Below, in pieces: positions 33,878 to 42,904 of a DNA stretch of 64,000 nt. Below the pieces are notes generated by a model, which saw nothing but the letters and a program-made list of their open reading frames with translations, ran no database searches and had not been told where the DNA came from. Both the position numbers and the translations under genes were made by a program. Where the stretch lies: contig NZ_WOFB01000015.1 of NCBI RefSeq assembly GCF_009733865.1, forward strand, positions 108,889-172,888, in the 5' to 3' direction. The stretch comes from Oceanobacillus salinisoli. Its GTDB lineage: Bacteria > Bacillota > Bacilli > Bacillales > Amphibacillaceae. Positions within the stretch are counted from its first letter, which is position 1, and every line of letters starts with the position of its first letter.

Positions 33878-34721
33878 AGTTTTCTGCTTCCTCCGATGAG
33901 TATATCGAAACAATCATTTTTCCATGTTCTGCTTTTGCACGAATTAAGATTGGTTCATTATATAAATTCTTAAACACAAAATCAGGCCCCCACCAGCTTA
34001 CTGTAGCATCACGTCCTGGTGGAACATAGGGAACGCTTCTACTATGTGCATAACGCTCGATAACTTGAATCCCCTTCAGATCGACAGCATTAAAAAGTGT
34101 TGAGGAAACCTGGCAAATCCCTCCGCCAATATCTTCTGATAACTCCCCCCTTACAATAACAGGTGCACGTTTATACCCTTTTTCAGTCGTACGTTCTCCA
34201 ACCACATCATTAAAAGAAAAGGTTTCACCAGGAAAGAGGACTGTATTATTAATTGCTTCTGCTGCTAATGCTATATTATGCGCTCTTTCCTTATTATTTT
34301 TTTTGTAAAAGGTAGCATAACTCCCCAATTGACGTACACTGATTTCTTTTAACAGTCCACTATCTACCTCTGCATACACCTTACCTGCAGGGACCCGAAA
34401 CTTCTCCTTTTTATCACTATAAAAGTGCTCTCGAAAAAGGTATTCAAATCGCTCTCTATCTAATGTTACACCTGGCTGCTCTGGAATTATTTCATTATTT
34501 TCTGCAAATTGCGCATCAACTGGTTTCTTGTATAAAGCCCTCTCCAGGTTCTTCATTAATAGTTCTAATTTCACCTCATCAATAAAGATGGAATCAATAT
34601 AAGCTAAATAATATTGGTCAATTTCAACCTTCTCCAGCCATATTTCATTGTCTTCTTCCACTTCGAACACTTCGTTATCCATCGGGGCTATAAATAATAA
34701 GGATAAAAATAAAGCAAACAT
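33864..34721 (-). CDS. VanW-family exported protein (YoaR-like)
   Basis: A 285-residue protein with a short N-terminal signal (MFALFLSLLFIAPMDNEVF), an acidic linker, a poorly conserved middle and a VanW domain (about 140-275) with ALAAEAINNTVLFPGETFSFNDVVGERT, GGGICQVSSTLFNA and HSRSVPYVPPGRDATVSWWGPDF. VanW proteins occur beside vancomycin-resistance and wall genes, but their activity is unknown. No G5 domain is present. AGTTGGAGGTG precedes ATG 34721; the longer frame is not supported. Confidence 0.85.
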   Translation of the reverse strand: MFALFLSLLFIAPMDNEVFEVEEDNEIWLEKVEIDQYYLAYIDSIFIDEVKLELLMKNLERALYKKPVDAQFAENNEIIPEQPGVTLDRERFEYLFREHFYSDKKEKFRVPAGKVYAEVDSGLLKEISVRQLGSYATFYKKNNKERAHNIALAAEAINNTVLFPGETFSFNDVVGERTTEKGYKRAPVIVRGELSEDIGGGICQVSSTLFNAVDLKGIQVIERYAHSRSVPYVPPGRDATVSWWGPDFVFKNLYNEPILIRAKAEHGKMIVSIYSSEEAENFTGE

Positions 34722-34843
34722 TTTCTTCACCTCCAACTTTAGTATGAAACAAAGCATTCGATTCATGTAATAAAATTGTAAAGAACACTAAATCTCGATT
34801 TTTTCTTTCCTTATGTTGTTTTGAGCCTCGCAGTTGATATAAA

Positions 34844-34872
34844 ATCCGACATAACTTCAGATAATGTTGGAT
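34844..34872. promoter_or_regulatory. Inverted repeat of unknown role
   Basis: ATCCGACAT and ATGTTGGAT are complementary (one G-T pair) across an 11-base loop. It lies upstream of the structured region at 34965 and of the VanW gene, so it could be an operator or a short RNA stem. There is no T-run. Confidence 0.35.
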
Positions 34873-34964
34873 CTTTATCTAACGCTACAGAAATATACTA
34901 TGCTAGTTTTGTGCTTTTATCTTTCTGATATTTGATTTAGCTAACATAGTAAGCTGGTTAATCG

Positions 34965-35240
34965 GAGCGGAGGGCAGGCATTACTAAGGGAAAAGTACGT
35001 GTCTAAAGCCCCGCATGACAAGGAAAGAGCCTCGGCAGTGTTACATCGTACGCAGAAAAAGTGGGTTTCCTTTCGAAGAGCTGAAGCCGTTCCCTAAGGT
35101 GTGCGACTGCCCGTAGCAAAATCGGGCAGTGCGCTAACTTGCGGTGTACTCAATATATTAATGGCAGGCGACCATCCTGGAAGACGCCTTTTGTTAAAAA
35201 AACCATCCAGCACGGTGGCTGGATGGTTTTTAATTACCCG
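34965..35240 (+). ncRNA. Candidate structured noncoding RNA, unknown class
   Basis: About 270 bases without an open frame, G+C-richer than the surroundings and full of nested complementary blocks: GGGAA (34988) with TTCCC (35090), AAGGAAA (35020) with TTTCCTT (35066), ACTGCCCG (35106) with CGGGCAGT (35123), GGCG plus CCA (35167-35174) with TGG plus CGCC (35178-35188). It ends in a strong terminator at 35195. It does not match tmRNA, 6S, SRP, RNase P or any riboswitch I can recall, and no second copy occurs in the window. The strand is chosen from the terminator and the minus-strand small gene on the far side. Confidence 0.5.
35195..35232. terminator. Strong bidirectional terminator
   Basis: CCATCCAGC...GCTGGATGG with A-run before and T-run after, usable in both directions. 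Confidence 0.88.
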
Positions 35241-35247
35241 TATGAAA

Positions 35248-35346
35248 TTAATGGAAGTCTCTTGTATCTTCTAAGTAGTCACTAGCTACTCTATACCCTA
35301 CTATTGCAGCTAGCACAAGCAGCAAACCGTATAAGAAATTTTTCAT
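35248..35346 (-). CDS. 32-residue single-helix membrane protein
   Basis: ATG 35346 follows a perfect GAGGAGG site. The peptide starts MKNFLYGLLLVLAAIVGYRV and ends in a charged tail (DYLEDTRDFH): one membrane helix with a cytosolic or external tail. The bidirectional terminator lies 16 bases past the stop. I do not recognise the family, but the signals are strong for a real gene. It is followed (in its own direction) by the candidate RNA locus and preceded by the NDH-2 gene. Confidence 0.68.
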   Translation of the reverse strand: MKNFLYGLLLVLAAIVGYRVASDYLEDTRDFH

Positions 35347-35407
35347 TAAAATTACCTCCTCAATTTGCAACAAATTTATAGAGCGACATTTCTATTACGA
35401 CTTGTAA

Positions 35408-36616
35408 TTAGAATGGACGAAACTTACCTTTTTTAATAACTGTTTTTGGTCCACCAACTAAGAATAGTGTACGGTCATCTACTACCTTCTTCATAGCTGC
35501 TGCAGATTTACCTTTTACCTTCGTTCCTTGGAGGATATTTCCAATTCCATCAGTCATCCCCAGTGAGGCAACTGTACCTTTATCATGGAAAACAAAGTCT
35601 TTTAATGGTTCGTTGCGAATTAATGCTTTAATGTTTTCTGCTGCTACCACACCTTCTTGAGTAGCTAATTGGCCAGTAGGAGGATATGGTCTGCCTGATT
35701 CTTTGTCCATTACCCATGAACAATCACCTAAAGCAAAAATATTTTCTTCTCCTTGTATACGAAGGTCTGCGTCAACATTTACCTTTCCTTTGACTAATTC
35801 AAACCCGGATTTACCTAATACAGGATTTCCAGTTACACCGCCAGTCCATACCACGGTACCACCTTTAATCAACTCTTTATCATCACCAACAATAAAACCT
35901 TCTGAAGTACATTCAGAAATGGCTGCACCCATACGGAATTCAACACCGCGTGATTCAAGGGACTGAATCGCATAAGATACTAAGTCTTTATCAAACATTG
36001 GCAGGATGGATGGAGCTGCTTCCACATTAATAATACGAACTTTATTACGTGGAATATCATATTTCTTGCACAGTCTTGGTACTTCTTCTGCAAGTTCACC
36101 AACAAATTCAATACCCGTGAAACCACCGCCGCCAACAACAATATTTAAGGCGTCATCATCTGTAATTTCACCCGCACTATACTTCGCAAATTGATATTCA
36201 ATATGCTCTGCAATTAATCGGCTTGATTCGATATCCTGGATGAAGAAGGAATGTTCTTCCATTCCTTTAATACCAAACGTGTTTGTTACAAAGCCAAGAG
36301 CAATTACAAGATAATCATATGTTACTTCACTATTTTCTAAAACAACACGTTGCTCATCTTTTTTGACTTCCACTACCGTATCATAAACTAAACGTACACG
36401 ATTAGGGTTTACGACATCACTAACCATGAATCGTGCTTGATTAGGAGTAATTGTTCCAGCTGCTACTTCATGTAACCAAGTACTTTCGTAGTGGTAATTG
36501 TGTTTATTAATGAGGACTATTTCCGCTTCTTCTGGTGATAATTTTTTTGTTAAATGTCTAGTTGTCACTAATCCCGCATAACCAGCGCCGAGTACAACTA
36601 TTTTTGGCTTACTCAT
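35408..36616 (-). CDS. yumB: Type II NADH dehydrogenase-like flavoprotein (YumB-like)
   Basis: A 402-residue FAD/NAD(P)-dependent oxidoreductase. FAD motif VVLGAGYAGL at the N-terminus, NAD motif VVGGGGFTGIEFVGELAEEVP near residue 160, FAD-closing NIFALGDCSW near 295 and GRPYPPTGQLATQEG. The sequence is closer to B. subtilis YumB than to Ndh (shared KIVVLGAGY.GL, NKHNYHYE, KGTVASLG). Such enzymes oxidise NADH and reduce menaquinone at the membrane without pumping protons. The ATG follows AAAGGTGGAG. It is a single gene. Confidence 0.87.
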   Translation of the reverse strand: MSKPKIVVLGAGYAGLVTTRHLTKKLSPEEAEIVLINKHNYHYESTWLHEVAAGTITPNQARFMVSDVVNPNRVRLVYDTVVEVKKDEQRVVLENSEVTYDYLVIALGFVTNTFGIKGMEEHSFFIQDIESSRLIAEHIEYQFAKYSAGEITDDDALNIVVGGGGFTGIEFVGELAEEVPRLCKKYDIPRNKVRIINVEAAPSILPMFDKDLVSYAIQSLESRGVEFRMGAAISECTSEGFIVGDDKELIKGGTVVWTGGVTGNPVLGKSGFELVKGKVNVDADLRIQGEENIFALGDCSWVMDKESGRPYPPTGQLATQEGVVAAENIKALIRNEPLKDFVFHDKGTVASLGMTDGIGNILQGTKVKGKSAAAMKKVVDDRTLFLVGGPKTVIKKGKFRPF

Positions 36617-36834
36617 GAAAACTCCACCTTTCTATTTTGGTCATATGTACTTTCATAGTTAAATGTATAAGGGTTCACATTTATCTCTACATAAAATTAA
36701 ACCGCTTATACGGTTAAAAGTAAAGTATAATTAATTTAACAATAATATCATACCAAACTTTTCACAATTAGGCTAATAATCATTTGCTTTTTGGGTAAAA
36801 AAGTAATATTTCAAAAACTTTATTTATCCATTAA

Positions 36835-36877
36835 AAGAGCTGTCTTAAAAGGTGGCTAACCTTCTAAAACAGCTCTA
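36835..36877 (-). terminator. Terminator after the VWA lipoprotein gene
   Basis: AGAGCTGT...ACAGCTCT with an inner AAGG...CCTT stem and TTTT tail on the minus strand. Confidence 0.8.
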
Positions 36878-36890
36878 TATTCAGCAACAA

Positions 36891-38369
36891 TTAGAACACA
36901 TCTCCGCGCTCTTGTGTTTGTTGACTCATTTCCTCTTTCCATTCTTCCACTCTATGTCTAATATCTTCGGCAACCTGATCTATTTCTGCTAGCTTCTCTG
37001 AGCGAAATTCACTGATTATATCCAGTTTATTTCGGTATTCCTCTATGACGAGGTCTGACACTTGCTCAATAATTTGCTGATCAGCCAATCCCTCTACACG
37101 CATAATTTGTACTGCCTGATCATACCTTGATTTTTCGGTTTTTATAATTTCTCTTATTTGATTTAGATCAACATCAAACCGATTGTATTCATCAAGTACT
37201 TCCCATGGTCCTGGCGCTTGTGTCTGAGCCCATGCTATATCTATATATGTTGGTAACCATTTTTCCTCTATAGTTGATTTCAATTCCTCTGCATTATCTG
37301 CGGGATAGTACGTACCATTTCCTCCAACAGATACTTGTTTCAGTTGTTCTTCAGCATCTTTATCGACATCAAAACCAATAATATTAACCGTTCTATCCTT
37401 ATCTTCGTTTATAAATGCTTCCGCTTCCTGAGCAGGATCTCCATCACATGTATCTACTCCACCACTTACAATATAAACCGCTACAGCTTCCGAACTATCC
37501 ATACTTATTTCTGATGCCCTTTGGATAGCTCCTGCTAATGGCGTATAACCTTTACTTTCAAATGTAGTTAAGGATTGTTCAAACTCTTCCTTGTTATAAT
37601 CACCCATTGGATATATTTCTTCAATTCCATTACATGATAATTCTTTATCTGACTCAGATTCAGACCCTTTATGGCCATAAACAACTACCGAGATTTCATT
37701 TTCCCTGCCAATAACTTCTCCAAGTTGCTTCACAGCATCCTTGGCGATATCCAGCTTTATACGCCCATCTACTGATAAAAGCATGCTGGAACTTGCATCA
37801 AGCAATATAATCGCCTTACCTGTATTTGAAGTAGATATCTCATCTTTATCGTCTATACCAGGGTTTGGTAAATACGGTTCTTCAAAATCAGGAACAAAAT
37901 TCTCCGCTTTTTCAATTGCCTCCTGATAATTTGGCGAACCTAGCAAATAGACAATCCCGCTATAAATTTCATACGGATCCTGTGTATGTCCTATTAAACT
38001 ATCTAATTCATGCATCATTTCTATAATTTGTTCTGAACTCAACGGATCACTGGTCGTATTTTCTACTTCATTATCAATGGAAATATCTTTAACTAATAGG
38101 CCTCCCTGTTGTGCCTTTAATACATCCAAAGTATCGATTAGAGAGACAGTCTGCAAATCACTTACAAACCTTTCATCCAATTCAACTTCTACCATTTCTT
38201 CATCACTGGAGGGCTCGTCTTCAGCTGTTCCATCCTCATTCTTCATTTCACTTTGGTCGTTATTTTCATTATCCGGATCCACCGTTATGGATGTAGTTTC
38301 CTCACTACTGCAAGCCGCCAAAAATAAGATAAATATAAAAAAAATAATTGCTAACCTTTGATTAAACAT
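36891..38369 (-). CDS. VWA-domain lipoprotein
   Basis: A 492-residue lipoprotein. The signal ends LAAC (Cys20), followed by a very acidic, Asn-rich linker to about residue 65, a helical region, and a von Willebrand A domain (about 185-350) with an intact metal site: DASSS at 191-195, T in YTPLAGAI and D in SGGVDTCDGDP. A long charged coiled-coil-like tail (about 400-490) follows. It resembles YwmC/YwmD-type VWA lipoproteins but is twice as long. Role on the cell surface unknown. TTGGAGGGAG precedes ATG 38369. It is monocistronic. Confidence 0.78.
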   Translation of the reverse strand: MFNQRLAIIFFIFILFLAACSSEETTSITVDPDNENNDQSEMKNEDGTAEDEPSSDEEMVEVELDERFVSDLQTVSLIDTLDVLKAQQGGLLVKDISIDNEVENTTSDPLSSEQIIEMMHELDSLIGHTQDPYEIYSGIVYLLGSPNYQEAIEKAENFVPDFEEPYLPNPGIDDKDEISTSNTGKAIILLDASSSMLLSVDGRIKLDIAKDAVKQLGEVIGRENEISVVVYGHKGSESESDKELSCNGIEEIYPMGDYNKEEFEQSLTTFESKGYTPLAGAIQRASEISMDSSEAVAVYIVSGGVDTCDGDPAQEAEAFINEDKDRTVNIIGFDVDKDAEEQLKQVSVGGNGTYYPADNAEELKSTIEEKWLPTYIDIAWAQTQAPGPWEVLDEYNRFDVDLNQIREIIKTEKSRYDQAVQIMRVEGLADQQIIEQVSDLVIEEYRNKLDIISEFRSEKLAEIDQVAEDIRHRVEEWKEEMSQQTQERGDVF

Positions 38370-38798
38370 TTTCTCCCTCCAATCAAATCCTCCCACAAGT
38401 AGAAGATGGAAATAAAATACTTTCTTGTCAATATTACATAACTACTAAAAATGTTGCAACCTAAATCTAAGGACTAAATCCATTACAACAACTAAGGATT
38501 AAGCTATTCTCATATAATGTAATATGTTTTTTAATATCTCGAGCCTAAAACATTTAAAACTGCTGATATAAATGAGTGCTATAAATTTTATAGGTTCCAA
38601 CGAGCAAGTAATCTAACTTCCTATGCTGGAGAATTTATATAATTGAGAGTAAATAAAAGCCTGTATCTATACTTTTATTATAAGATATGGAAACATGCAA
38701 TATGACTAAGAACGGGTGAAAAGTGAAATAATTGGCAATGTATAATTAAAGCATTTTCCTAACCGTTGAATTGTTCGTGAACATAGTAAAAAATGATT
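38370..38798. other. Intergenic region, no gene recognised
   Basis: About 430 bases of A+T-rich DNA between the VWA gene and the 3' end of topB. I found no open frame with a ribosome site, no terminator and no copy of the repeats seen elsewhere. Confidence 0.4.
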
Positions 38799-40958
38799 TT
38801 ATTTTTTAAATTCCATTTGCCAGCTGTAATAACCACTATCCGTATTTTTGACATAGCTTAAAAATGCATTGAACTTTTTACCGTTCTTACTTGTCAATCC
38901 CCTCACATAAGCCTTATTACCTTTTAAAATTTGTTTCACCATTGTTTTATTTGGTTTCTTTTTCATCGTTTGCAAATATTTATCATTCTTCCAAATAACA
39001 AATTTGCATCCGCTTTTCCAATTGCTGCAGCCAAATCCTTTCTTTCCTTCTATAATTTTACCACCGCATTGCGGGCATTTCCCTAGAACTTCATTGGATG
39101 ATTGTTTTATAGTAACCTCATTAATAATGACTTCCTTTGAATTTTTTATCGTTTCTACAGACTCTTTTGTAAAATGAAAAATGGTTGTCAAAAATTGTTT
39201 TTTGCTAGCTTCTCCTTTCTGAATATCAGAAAGGACTTTTTCCAATCGACCAGTAAACTCCAAATCGAACAACTGCTGGACTGGAAAAGTCTCCACTAAT
39301 TTACATCCAAGTGTCGTACAGGAAAGATTTTTACCAGTACTTGAAATATAGCCAACATCTTTTAATTTCTTAATCGTTTCTGCTCTCGTTGCTGGGGTAC
39401 CAATACTAAACCCTGTTAAGATACTGCCAAGCATTTCCTCAATCTCTTCTTCTTCCTTATAACTTTTACCACAAGTTTCCATTACACGAAGAAGCGTTTT
39501 CTCTGTATGGGGCTTAGGTGGTTTCGTCACATGTTTGGTCACCTTAGAATCTGTTACTAGAACAGTTTCATTCAATTGGACAGCTGGCAATATTGCATCT
39601 TTAGACTGGATATTTTCGACTTTTTTCCAGCCTTCAATCAGCTGTACTCTTCCTTTTGAATGAAATGCGCCCTTTACTTCGCCATCATCCATTTTCATCA
39701 TTAATTTTGTTTCCTCATACTCCGCGATGGGCATAAACTGCATAATAAACCGATTCCTAATGGCGTTGTAGACAATAGATTCATCCTTTGTTAAACGCTT
39801 AGGTTTCAAATATGTAGGAATGATGGCACTATGGCTCTCTACTTTTGCGTTATTAAACACCCGTTTTGATTTCATAAACTTAATTTCATCGTTAAAAGGA
39901 AAATCAAGTGCATGTGTTTTTAATACGTTTGCCGTCTTTCCCACTAAACTCTCCTCCAAGGCATTACTCGATGTTCTTGGATAGGTAATTAACTTTTTCT
40001 CATAAAGGGATTGAGCAACCTTTAATACTTTATCGGAAGTCCAGCCTTTATATTTATTAGTGATGTATCCCTGCAAATTGGAGAGGTTAAATAAAAATGG
40101 TGGAAACTCTTTCTTTTTCTGTACTTGCTTATCGGTAACAATCGCTTGTTTTCCTTGAATGATACGATGTAATTCTTCTAAACGATCCTTTTGCTTAAAT
40201 TTATCTTCTTTATCTTCCGTATACGTTCCTTCATATGTCTCTTCTCCACTGGTCTGAAAGGTTGCCTGCAATTTAAAATAATCTTCCGGAACAAATTTCT
40301 CGATTTCCTTGTCACGGTCATAAATAATTTTTAATGTAGGTAACAGCACACGACCTATATTTAATGCTTTACCCTGCCCTTTCTGATATTTCAGCGTTGC
40401 TACAGAAGTTAGATTGATCCCAATCACCCAATCAGCCCACTGTCTGCTGATACCAGCATCCCTTAATGGCTTCATGGTTTGATTCGGCTTGATTTGTTCC
40501 AGCCCCTGAATGACTTCAGCTGGTGTCCATTCATTTAATAATAATCGGTACACTGGCTTTGTTTGGCTTCCACCACGATAAATAATGCTGTCACCAATCA
40601 ACTGGCCTTCACGATCATAATCACATGCAGATATAATAGCATCCACATCTCGTCTTTTTATTAATTGATGAATGATTTTCAGCTGTTTAGCGACACCGCC
40701 ATCCGTTTGTTTCCGGTTTCTTGGGTTACTCTTCACTTTATATTGGAACTCTTTAGGAATAAATGGGAAGTTTTCCATTTCCCAACGGGCCATTTTACTG
40801 TCATAATCTTTGGCATCATACAGTTCAACTAAATGCCCAAATGCCCATGTTATTACATATTCCGTACCCTCAAAATAGCCATCTTTCTTTACTGTATTTT
40901 TTAATGCATCGGCAATATTTTTAGCGACAGAGGGTTTTTCAGCAAGAATTAGTTTCAT
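38799..40958 (-). CDS. topB: DNA topoisomerase III
   Basis: A 719-residue type IA topoisomerase. Toprim domain at the N-terminus (LILAEKPSVAKNIADAL; CDYDREGQLIGDS near 115), the active-site Tyr in LITYPRTSSNALEE (about residue 310), an ETF/ATRAE box (TPATRAETIKKL), and one C-terminal four-Cys zinc finger (CPQCGG...CSNWKSGC, about 635-665). It decatenates and relaxes negatively supercoiled DNA. Length matches B. subtilis TopB. A GTG/ATG cluster precedes the start; AGGTG spacing favours ATG 40958. It is a single gene. Confidence 0.93.
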   Translation of the reverse strand: MKLILAEKPSVAKNIADALKNTVKKDGYFEGTEYVITWAFGHLVELYDAKDYDSKMARWEMENFPFIPKEFQYKVKSNPRNRKQTDGGVAKQLKIIHQLIKRRDVDAIISACDYDREGQLIGDSIIYRGGSQTKPVYRLLLNEWTPAEVIQGLEQIKPNQTMKPLRDAGISRQWADWVIGINLTSVATLKYQKGQGKALNIGRVLLPTLKIIYDRDKEIEKFVPEDYFKLQATFQTSGEETYEGTYTEDKEDKFKQKDRLEELHRIIQGKQAIVTDKQVQKKKEFPPFLFNLSNLQGYITNKYKGWTSDKVLKVAQSLYEKKLITYPRTSSNALEESLVGKTANVLKTHALDFPFNDEIKFMKSKRVFNNAKVESHSAIIPTYLKPKRLTKDESIVYNAIRNRFIMQFMPIAEYEETKLMMKMDDGEVKGAFHSKGRVQLIEGWKKVENIQSKDAILPAVQLNETVLVTDSKVTKHVTKPPKPHTEKTLLRVMETCGKSYKEEEEIEEMLGSILTGFSIGTPATRAETIKKLKDVGYISSTGKNLSCTTLGCKLVETFPVQQLFDLEFTGRLEKVLSDIQKGEASKKQFLTTIFHFTKESVETIKNSKEVIINEVTIKQSSNEVLGKCPQCGGKIIEGKKGFGCSNWKSGCKFVIWKNDKYLQTMKKKPNKTMVKQILKGNKAYVRGLTSKNGKKFNAFLSYVKNTDSGYYSWQMEFKK

Positions 40959-41110
40959 GTTCATCACCTATTCTATTAATTTATATGGAATATATAGGAA
41001 GAAGGAAAAGACGCAGGAGGCCTCGGAGTATTTAAGATTTTATTACATTCTACCACAGTATAACAAAAAATTAACAATATAGGATGCAGATAAATATAAT
41101 AAAACTAGGT

Positions 41111-41410
41111 TAAGAGACTGGGACATTATTAAAACAAGCAGTTTTAACTAATGCAACAATATGTTAGAAATTCACTATACCTAACTAGTGAAGGAGCATA
41201 TGGAAACTTCTTCGGGATAAGTGGCCAAAGTGAGACACCAAAGAGCGACTTTTAAGGAACAAAAGCTTTTACTAAACAGCCTTATAAATTGAATCTTCAA
41301 TCGTGGTATTTTCTTGTCCGCCATTGATTTTCAGATGAACGAATAAAGAGTTTAGTGCTGCCCATTCCCTACTTATAATTTCTTGCAGTAGAGTTCTTGC
41401 AACCAGTTAA
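41111..41410. repeat. Nested remnants of intergenic repeats
   Basis: AGAGACTGGGACATTATT at 41111 is roughly inverted to AGATAAAATAG at 41632-41650. Within it, GGAAACTTCTTCGGGATAAGTGGCCAAAGTGAGACACCAAAGAGCG looks like a decayed version of a repeat common between genes in Bacillaceae, and CCCATTCCCTACTTATAATTTCTTG near 41365 resembles CGTTCCCTACTTACCATTCTTA near 52140. It has no coding capacity. Confidence 0.5.
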
Positions 41411-41415
41411 ACACC

Positions 41416-41646
41416 TGATTAGAAAAACTAACACATTCGCTCGTCCATTTAGTGAGTGTGTTAGTTTTTCTTATACTTATACTTAGGACATTAAAATTTT
41501 AGCTACCTCCAATGCCCTTCTTTACCTTAAATGTTATACTTTCCTAACTTGTAAAAAGAAAAAATCCGAACTAATTAGAATCTTAAATGAAGAGTTTTGA
41601 ATCATAGTTCGAATTTTTCTTTAACTATAACTATTTTATCTCAGTC
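41416..41646 (+). repeat. Composite hairpin-plus-tail repeat, copy C
   Basis: The hairpin GAAAAACTAACACATTCGCT...AGTGAGTGTGTTAGTTTTTC is followed by TTATACTTATACTTAGGACATTAAAATTTTA, TTATACTTTCCTAACTTG, and a second stem AATCCGAACTA...TAGTTCGAATTTTTC. It has the same order and spacing as copy B at 15834-16062 (opposite strand). Together with the preceding entry it fills the 40959-41652 gap. Confidence 0.75.
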
Positions 41647-41652
41647 CACTTA

Positions 41653-42513
41653 CTATTTTGTATCTGGATCTGGTAAATCATCTGACTTTCTTATTGCCCA
41701 TGGTGGTGTATCAAATATATAAGGGGGTGCGGGCTGAAGCACAGGTTTGGGAGCCAGAGGAACAGGATCTTGTACGTAATTGAACGTTCCACATCCGTCC
41801 ATACTTGGACCATGCGCCCAGCGTCCTTCTGCACTTTCATTACCCATGGATAAGTTAAACAATGTGTATGAAACTTCCTGCTTTTCCAGCTCTCTAGGGA
41901 AAGTGCTTGGTACAACGATGTTTTCTTTCTCTTCCAATTCTCTTAATGCTGCATACCATTGATTCTGATGCATCGTATCCCTCGCTAATAACCAGGAAAG
42001 CATATCCTTAACACCACGGTCATTCGTCATTTCGTATAGACGAGCAACTTGCAAACGACCTTGTGATTCTGCATTTAAGTTCGCACGGAAATCCGCTATT
42101 AAATTCCCGCTTGCAATAATGTAATTAGCTGTCCAGCGATTACCGTTACTATCTGCAGGCATTGCTCCTAAACCAGAAACAATTTTATGCTGCACATTTT
42201 CCCCACCCAATATTGCTGCCACAATGGGATCCTTTGCGGCATCCTCCAGCTCAATATCAGGCGCTCCATCTAATAATCTCGCAATCATAGTTGCTAGCAT
42301 TTCGATATGTGCCAGTTCCTCTGCACCTGTATCCATTAATAAATCTTTATATTTACCATTTCCACGGACACTCCACCCTTGGAATAAATATTGCATGGCA
42401 ACAGAGATTTCCCCAAACTGTCCACCAAGGACTTCCTGGAGCCTTCTTGCATAAGTAGGATCGGGACGTTCTGGTTTTGAATGATATTGCAATTCTTTCA
42501 CATGGTAAAACAA
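41653..42513 (-). CDS. Manganese catalase
   Basis: A 286-residue di-manganese catalase (B. subtilis YdbD type). The four-helix-bundle ligands are present: Glu in QFGEISVAMQYLFQ, Glu and His in GAEELAHIEM, Glu in NAESQGR and His in DTMHQNQW. It destroys hydrogen peroxide; spore-associated versions exist. The frame reaches a GTG at 42522 that sits on top of AAAGGA; TTG 42513 gives the right spacing and the family-typical MFYHVKELQ start. The C-terminus is Pro-rich (PLAPKPVLQPAPP). A second, broken Mn-catalase of another subfamily lies at 44064. Confidence 0.9.
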   Translation of the reverse strand: MFYHVKELQYHSKPERPDPTYARRLQEVLGGQFGEISVAMQYLFQGWSVRGNGKYKDLLMDTGAEELAHIEMLATMIARLLDGAPDIELEDAAKDPIVAAILGGENVQHKIVSGLGAMPADSNGNRWTANYIIASGNLIADFRANLNAESQGRLQVARLYEMTNDRGVKDMLSWLLARDTMHQNQWYAALRELEEKENIVVPSTFPRELEKQEVSYTLFNLSMGNESAEGRWAHGPSMDGCGTFNYVQDPVPLAPKPVLQPAPPYIFDTPPWAIRKSDDLPDPDTK

Positions 42514-42715
42514 GCTTGCCACTTCCTTTGCAATTTTTTATAACTACCCGCTCACTATATTAGATATTCACCCATCCCCGAAAAGATGAAGGATTTTAGG
42601 CAATTAGGTATTTTCATCATTATTTCAAGAAAATTCCGTTTTCCTCTTGCGTCATTACACAGTTTCATGTAAAGTATTAAATTATAATAAAATTAAAAAA
42701 TAATAATAAATGATT

Positions 42716-42830
42716 TTCTTATCAAGAGAGACGGAGGGACTGGCCCAATGATGTCTCAGCAACCGGCCATATTGCATGGCACTGGTGCTAATTCCAGTAG
42801 GTATCCCAAAAGATAGCTAGCAGATAAGAA
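42716..42830 (+). promoter_or_regulatory. SAM-I riboswitch (S-box)
   Basis: CTTATCAAGAGAGACGGAGGGACTGGCCC, ATGATGTCTCAGCAACCGG, GCACTGGTGCTAATTCCAG and GATAGCTAGCAGATAAG follow the S-box consensus in order, with closing stem CTTATC/GATAAG. AAGAAGAG (42826-42833) can pair with CTCTTCTT (42853-42860) as antiterminator. It should shut off transcription when S-adenosylmethionine is plentiful. It is intact although its gene is broken. Confidence 0.95.
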
Positions 42831-42847
42831 GAGTGTTTAGTCATTTT

Positions 42848-42878
42848 AGGCCCTCTTCTTTGTGAAAAGGGCCTTTTT
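42848..42878 (+). terminator. S-box terminator
   Basis: AGGCCCTCTTC...GAAAAGGGCCT followed by TTTTT. It is mutually exclusive with the antiterminator. Confidence 0.9.
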
Positions 42879-42904
42879 AACATGAATATTGGAGGAATAA
42901 ACGG

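Noticed and set aside
34965..35240. tmRNA, 6S RNA, SRP RNA or RNase P RNA at this locus
   Set aside because: None of the conserved blocks I know for these RNAs (tRNA-like CCA end, tag peptide frame, GAGGAAAGUCC, SRP loop) is present.
34965..35240. Cobalamin riboswitch (AGGGAA and GGCAG-type pieces on either strand)
   Set aside because: The B12-box consensus and the order of the other conserved blocks are missing, and no B12-related gene follows on either strand.
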